A DNA stretch of 9,518 bases, from assembly GCA_964568355.1 (NCBI GenBank), contig CAZMRK010000592.1, forward strand, positions 1-9,518. The letters run 5' to 3'. Below, in pieces: positions 7,106 to 9,518 of the stretch; positions within the stretch are counted from its first letter, which is position 1, and each line of letters begins with the position of its first letter. The position numbers and the translations under genes were made by a program. The notes below the pieces were generated by a model that was given only the letters and a program-made list of their open reading frames with translations, was not told the DNA's origin and ran no database searches. This DNA is from JAJPJX01 sp964568355 (GTDB lineage: Bacteria; Acidobacteriota; Terriglobia; Bryobacterales; Bryobacteraceae).

Positions 7106-7111
7106 TATCTT
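7106..7111 (+). promoter_or_regulatory. Possible -10 box (TATCTT) for the esterase gene
   Basis: TATCTT at 7106-7111 (4 of 6 consensus matches) is preceded by TGTGA and ends 12 bases before the esterase ATG. The predicted start point (about 7118) leaves a leader of about 6 bases and no Shine-Dalgarno is seen. TTGTCA at 7076-7081 resembles a -35 hexamer but is too far upstream (24 bases). Its location after the operon hairpin supports an independent promoter. Confidence 0.35.
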
Positions 7112-7123
7112 GGCTCCCGGACC

Positions 7124-8119
7124 ATGCCACGTACGTTTTTCGCCCTCTTCGCGATCTTTGCCGTCGCCGGATTCTCGCAGACGCGTCCGGCTATGGTCGA
7201 AACGCCGAATACCGATATCCACTACAAGCTGTCACCTGACGCCGTCCCACAGGAAGGTGTTCCCAAGGGTGAGATCCGGGGGCCGTTCATCCTGCCCAGT
7301 CAGGCGTATCCCGGCACGCAACACACCTACTGGATATACGTCCCGGCCCAGTACGACCCGGCTGTGCCCGCCAGCCTCATGATCTATAACGATGGACAGG
7401 CGTTCCTCGCCCCGGAGGGCGACGTCCGGGCGCCGGTGGTGATGGACAACTTGATCTATCGCCGCGAGATTCCGGTGATGATTGCGGTCTTCATCAATCC
7501 CGGCCGCCGCCCCGACCAGCCCGAGCCCAATCTGCACAACTGGGGGGATCGCGACACGAATCGTCCCACCGAATACAACACCCTCGACGATCGTTATGCG
7601 CGCGTCATCGTGGACGAATTGCTGCCGGTGCTCTACAAGGACTACAACATTTCCAGGGACCCCGAGCGGCACGGCATCGGCGGATCGAGTTCGGGAGCCA
7701 TTGCCGCCTTTACCGTCGCCTGGGAACGGCCGGATCACTTCCGCAAGATCCTCAGCAATGTCGGCAGTTTTACCAATATCCGCGGCGGCCACGCCTATCC
7801 CGATATCATCCGCAAGAGCGAGAAAAAGCCCCTGCGCATCTTCCTGGTCGACGGGCGCAACGACAACCGCGCGCTGCGTGTGGATGGAAGTTATGACCAG
7901 ACTCGCGACTGGTTCTACCAGAACGTCCGGATGCAGCAGGCGCTCGCGGAGAAAGGATACGATCTCAACTATACCTGGGGCATTCAGCGCCATGGGCAGA
8001 AGATGCTCCAAACCGTCTTTCCGGAGATGCTACGCTGGCTTTGGAGGGATCACGCCGTTTCGACCGATCCGCACGACCTGGTGGAGCGCTCCTTCCAGGA
8101 AGGAAAGAAACGGCCCTAA
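7124..8119 (+). CDS. Secreted alpha/beta-hydrolase esterase (Fes/IroE, esterase D type)
   Basis: This protein of 331 residues starts with a signal peptide (MPRTFFALFAIFAVAGFSQ, cleavage near residue 19-20), so it should be exported. The mature part fits the putative esterase family PF00756, related to enterochelin esterase. Visible are an HTYWIYVPAQYDP first strand, LMIYNDGQAF with the oxyanion region, IPVMIAVFINPGRRP, the nucleophile elbow GGSSSG with Ser189, and VDGRND with a candidate acid at Asp243 or Asp247. RHGQKM holds the likely catalytic His290, before MLRWLWRDH. The triad is thus complete. True substrates are unknown; related secreted proteins in Acidobacteria and Planctomycetes often sit near sugar-degradation genes, but none is adjacent here apart from the PL22-like propeller 4.6 kb away. 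It has its own upstream region (82 bases after the regulator) and is followed after 4 bases by the DUF2277 gene. Confidence 0.85.
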   Translation: MPRTFFALFAIFAVAGFSQTRPAMVETPNTDIHYKLSPDAVPQEGVPKGEIRGPFILPSQAYPGTQHTYWIYVPAQYDPAVPASLMIYNDGQAFLAPEGDVRAPVVMDNLIYRREIPVMIAVFINPGRRPDQPEPNLHNWGDRDTNRPTEYNTLDDRYARVIVDELLPVLYKDYNISRDPERHGIGGSSSGAIAAFTVAWERPDHFRKILSNVGSFTNIRGGHAYPDIIRKSEKKPLRIFLVDGRNDNRALRVDGSYDQTRDWFYQNVRMQQALAEKGYDLNYTWGIQRHGQKMLQTVFPEMLRWLWRDHAVSTDPHDLVERSFQEGKKRP

Positions 8120-8123
8120 GACG

Positions 8124-8348
8124 ATGTGCAGAAGCATCAAAACGCTCCGCAGACCGGGAGAACCCGCCACCCCCGAGGAACTCCACGGCGCGGCTCTACA
8201 GTTCGTCCGGAAAATCAGCGGTTTTCATAAGCCCTCTCAGGCAAACCAGGAGGTCTTCGAACAAGCGGTCCGGGAAATCGCTGCTTCGAGCGATCGTTTA
8301 TTGAAGTCGCTCCACTCCAGGACAGCGCCCGCTACAGCCCGGTCGTGA
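8124..8348 (+). CDS. DUF2277 family small protein
   Basis: This gene of 74 residues starts at an ATG 4 bases after the esterase stop. It begins MCRSIKTL, and the middle EPATPEELHGAALQFVRKIS followed by GFHKPSQANQEVFEQAVREI matches the DUF2277 (PF10041) pattern as I know it: an M-C-R-x-I-K-x-L start, a PAT-x-EE-(x)-AALQFVRKISGF core and a helical second half. Length is normal for the family (about 75-90). The family has no established function; Cys2 next to the initiator Met is a shared feature. The sequence predicts a compact all-helical cytoplasmic protein. The frame is open far upstream through the esterase, which hides this gene in longer antisense-quality translations; the conserved N-terminus fixes the start. 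No clear Shine-Dalgarno is present (GGAAGGAAAG lies about 16 bases upstream), so it probably relies on coupling to esterase translation. Confidence 0.8.
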   Translation: MCRSIKTLRRPGEPATPEELHGAALQFVRKISGFHKPSQANQEVFEQAVREIAASSDRLLKSLHSRTAPATARS

Positions 8349-8369
8349 AGGGCTCCGAGGCGTTCCGGA

Positions 8370-8933
8370 TTATCGGGCGCCGGCTCCGCTGGCCGCGTCG
8401 GACCGGATGTATCCGTCGCGCGCCATGCGCTCGCCCATCTGGTCGTAGAGCTTCTCGTCTTTCGGTGTGTAGGTAGCCAGGCCATCCACGTAGCGGTTGT
8501 ACATGCAAAAGGCCGCCGCAATCAAAACCGTATCGTGGATCTCCACGTCGGTCGCCCCCTCGGCTCGCGCCGCAGCCACATCTTCGGCCGTCACGCGCCG
8601 GCCGCCCTGCTGCACCTTGCCCGCAATCGTGAGTAGGGCCTTCAGTTTCGCACTGACCGGGGCGCTCTGATAGTCGGCGCGCACCGCATCCACCACCTCG
8701 TAGCTTCCGCCGGAATGATGCGCCGCGGCTGCGCGGTGGCTGGCATGGCAGAAATAACATTCGTTTCGGGAAGAGACAAATGCGGCGATCGTCTCGCGCT
8801 CGGCGCTGGTCAATGGACTGGGCCCGCGCAGCAGAATCTCCGCCAACTCGCGCATGGGCTTGGCTGTCTCCGGACGAAAGGCAAAACCACTGGTGATGCC
8901 CGGCAAACCTTCCGGCAATTGGATATGCGGCAC
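8370..8933 (-). CDS. Carboxymuconolactone decarboxylase / AhpD-like peroxidase-related protein
   Basis: This protein of 187 residues belongs to the AhpD-like all-helical fold. The redox motif is E-C-Y-F-C-H-A-S-H, with Glu58, Cys59, Cys62 and His66, in the C-x2-C-x3-H arrangement that gives AhpD-type proteins thiol-dependent peroxide reduction. A second helical half (TAEDVAAARAEGATDVEIHD) also fits the family. There is no signal peptide, so it should be cytoplasmic. The start is the GTG at 8933 (giving MPHIQLPEGLPGI, a familiar N-terminus for this subgroup), supported by AGAGGGGG 4 bases upstream; a TTG at 8954 would overrun that site. No AhpC peroxiredoxin or aromatic-degradation gene is adjacent, so whether it is a peroxidase or another redox enzyme is open; a true carboxymuconolactone decarboxylase is unlikely given the CxxC pair. 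It converges on the DUF2277 gene with 21 bases between stops. Confidence 0.88.
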   Translation of the reverse strand: MPHIQLPEGLPGITSGFAFRPETAKPMRELAEILLRGPSPLTSAERETIAAFVSSRNECYFCHASHRAAAAHHSGGSYEVVDAVRADYQSAPVSAKLKALLTIAGKVQQGGRRVTAEDVAAARAEGATDVEIHDTVLIAAAFCMYNRYVDGLATYTPKDEKLYDQMGERMARDGYIRSDAASGAGAR

Positions 8934-8967
8934 AATTCCCCCTCTGATCGGCAAAATCGTCTGGCCG

Positions 8968-8996
8968 ATTCTAGCCGAACCAGCCAGGGGCTACAA
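8968..8996 (-). promoter_or_regulatory. Sigma-70-type promoter for the AhpD-like gene
   Basis: On the minus strand, TTGTAG (8991-8996) and TAGAAT (8968-8973) are separated by exactly 17 bases. The -10 matches consensus at 5 of 6 positions; the -35 only at TTG. The start point would be near 8961, giving a leader of about 28 bases that contains the AGAGGGGG Shine-Dalgarno of the GTG start at 8933. Confidence 0.5.
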
Positions 8997-9037
8997 TAAT
9001 GGAAATCCACTACACCCCGGTAACCTGCTGCGCCACC

Positions 9038-9063
9038 GAACCGCGCACGTCAGTAAGCGGTCC
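9038..9063. repeat. Short palindromic intergenic element
   Basis: ACCGC (9040-9044) and GCGGT (9057-9061) form the base of a hairpin around the 12-base loop GCACGTCAGTAA, with an extra outer G-C pair (9038/9063). CCTTTTC follows on the plus strand. It sits between the stop of the TPR gene and the promoter of the AhpD-like gene. Its look (ACCGCGCAC-GTCAG-TAAGCGGT) recalls short imperfect palindromes scattered between genes in Acidobacteria, from memory and unverified. Only one copy is present in this window. Confidence 0.35.
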
Positions 9064-9073
9064 TTTTCAGCGC

Positions 9074-9518
9074 CTAACGGCAGGGAGTAAGCAGGCGCCG
9101 GAGATCGGTGAGGCAGGCGCAGCGGGGATCCGGCCCCGGCATTCCGGAGAGGTTGGCTAACGCACATCGAGCGGCCGGATCGGTCCCGCCGAGGATGGCG
9201 GCGGTCTGAAGCTGCCGGCGGGCCTCGGCAGGATTTCCTGCACGGGAAAGGAGCAGGCCATCGGCCAGATAAGGGCGATCCCACTCGGGCCAGCGAGCCT
9301 CGATCTCGCGCAGCGATTTTCGGGCCTCGGCAGGCTGATCCAGAAGACCCTGGACGGCGGCTTTTGCGAATCGCAGGCCGGCGTCGTCCGGGTGTACATG
9401 GAGCGAGCGATCGAGCATGGCCAGGGCATCGGCGTCGCGGTGCTGGCTCAGAAGGAGCAGGGCTGCCTGCCAGGCCGCCTCGGGGCGGACGCTGATCTGC
9501 CGCAAGCCTTCGGTGAGC
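9074..9518 (-). CDS. TPR-repeat protein, C-terminal part (partial)
   Basis: The frame is open from the window's right edge to a TAG at 9074-9076, giving the last 147 residues of a longer protein. The sequence consists of degenerate tetratricopeptide helices, for example AWQAALLLLSQHRDADALAM followed by LDRSLHVHPDDAGLRFAKAA, then QPAEARKSLREIEARWPEWD, then NPAEARRQLQTAAILGGTDP followed by AARCALAN. TPR solenoids bind other proteins and have no catalytic role. The N-terminal part, where any signal peptide or other domain would be, is outside the window. A TTG at 9505 could be read as a start, but coding-quality sequence continues upstream of it (ending in LTEG), so truncation by the window is more likely. 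The tail is cysteine-bearing (CACLTDLRRLLTPC). Confidence 0.75.
   Translation of the reverse strand, partial: LTEGLRQISVRPEAAWQAALLLLSQHRDADALAMLDRSLHVHPDDAGLRFAKAAVQGLLDQPAEARKSLREIEARWPEWDRPYLADGLLLSRAGNPAEARRQLQTAAILGGTDPAARCALANLSGMPGPDPRCACLTDLRRLLTPCR

Noticed and set aside
5740..7125. A 461-codon open frame on the minus strand opposite the NtrC-type regulator
   Set aside because: It is a mirror frame created by GC-rich codons of a clearly conserved gene; its translation is His/Gly/Ala/Arg-rich and resembles no family.
8999..9160. Small plus-strand ORF of 53 codons right after TACAAT at 8992-8997
   Set aside because: The ATG lies only 2 bases after the -10-like hexamer, before any transcript could start, and the second half is antisense to the TPR gene. 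The hexamer overlaps the -35 of the minus-strand promoter.
1..9518. CRISPR arrays, tRNA/rRNA genes, insertion sequences, prophage or defence genes
   Set aside because: No regularly spaced repeats, cloverleaf or rRNA-like sequence, transposase motifs or terminal inverted repeats were seen.

Overview
The window is a 9.5 kb, GC-rich, gene-dense stretch of bacterial chromosome. The gene types suggest a soil-type Acidobacteriota, perhaps Solibacter/Bryobacter-like: a secreted Fes/IroE-type esterase, a PL22-like beta-propeller, a DUF2277 protein, a PITSLRE-free CHASE2 kinase paired with an NtrC-type regulator, and -10 boxes only a few bases from start codons. This assignment is inference from gene style; there is no rRNA or other marker gene. 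I see no mobile element, CRISPR array, tRNA or rRNA, and no gene-free stretch longer than about 150 bases.

Left part (1-2516). The possible tail of an upstream gene overlaps the start of a short-chain dehydrogenase that resembles pteridine reductases. A small membrane protein with a bacterial PH-like domain converges on it from the minus strand, with a perfect hairpin between them. A 66-bp divergent gap then leads to a cytoplasmic beta-propeller protein of the oligogalacturonate lyase (PL22) type. It keeps the Q-x2-H-x-H cluster and two further histidines expected of the metal site.

Centre (2528-7064). A TATACT box lies just before a three-gene unit: an exported Xaa-Pro aminopeptidase (M24B), a CHASE2 sensor histidine kinase starting one base after its stop codon, and an NtrC-type sigma-54 activator whose ATG overlaps the kinase stop (TGATG). 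A GC-rich perfect inverted repeat begins on the last base of the regulator's stop codon and probably closes the unit. The peptidase and the CHASE2 sensor would face the same extracytoplasmic space, so a link between peptide turnover and signalling is possible, but this is inference.

Right part (7065-9518). A secreted alpha/beta-hydrolase esterase is followed 4 bases later by a 74-residue DUF2277 gene that is easy to miss. A carboxymuconolactone decarboxylase/AhpD-like protein with a C-x2-C-x3-H redox motif converges on it from the minus strand and has its own promoter and Shine-Dalgarno. A short palindromic intergenic element and the C-terminal part of a TPR protein (minus strand, running off the window) close the region.

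Most genes belong to recognisable families. The least ordinary points are the peptidase/CHASE2/NtrC operon, the preserved metal site in the PL22-like propeller, and the repeated placement of -10 boxes that would give leaderless or nearly leaderless mRNAs.
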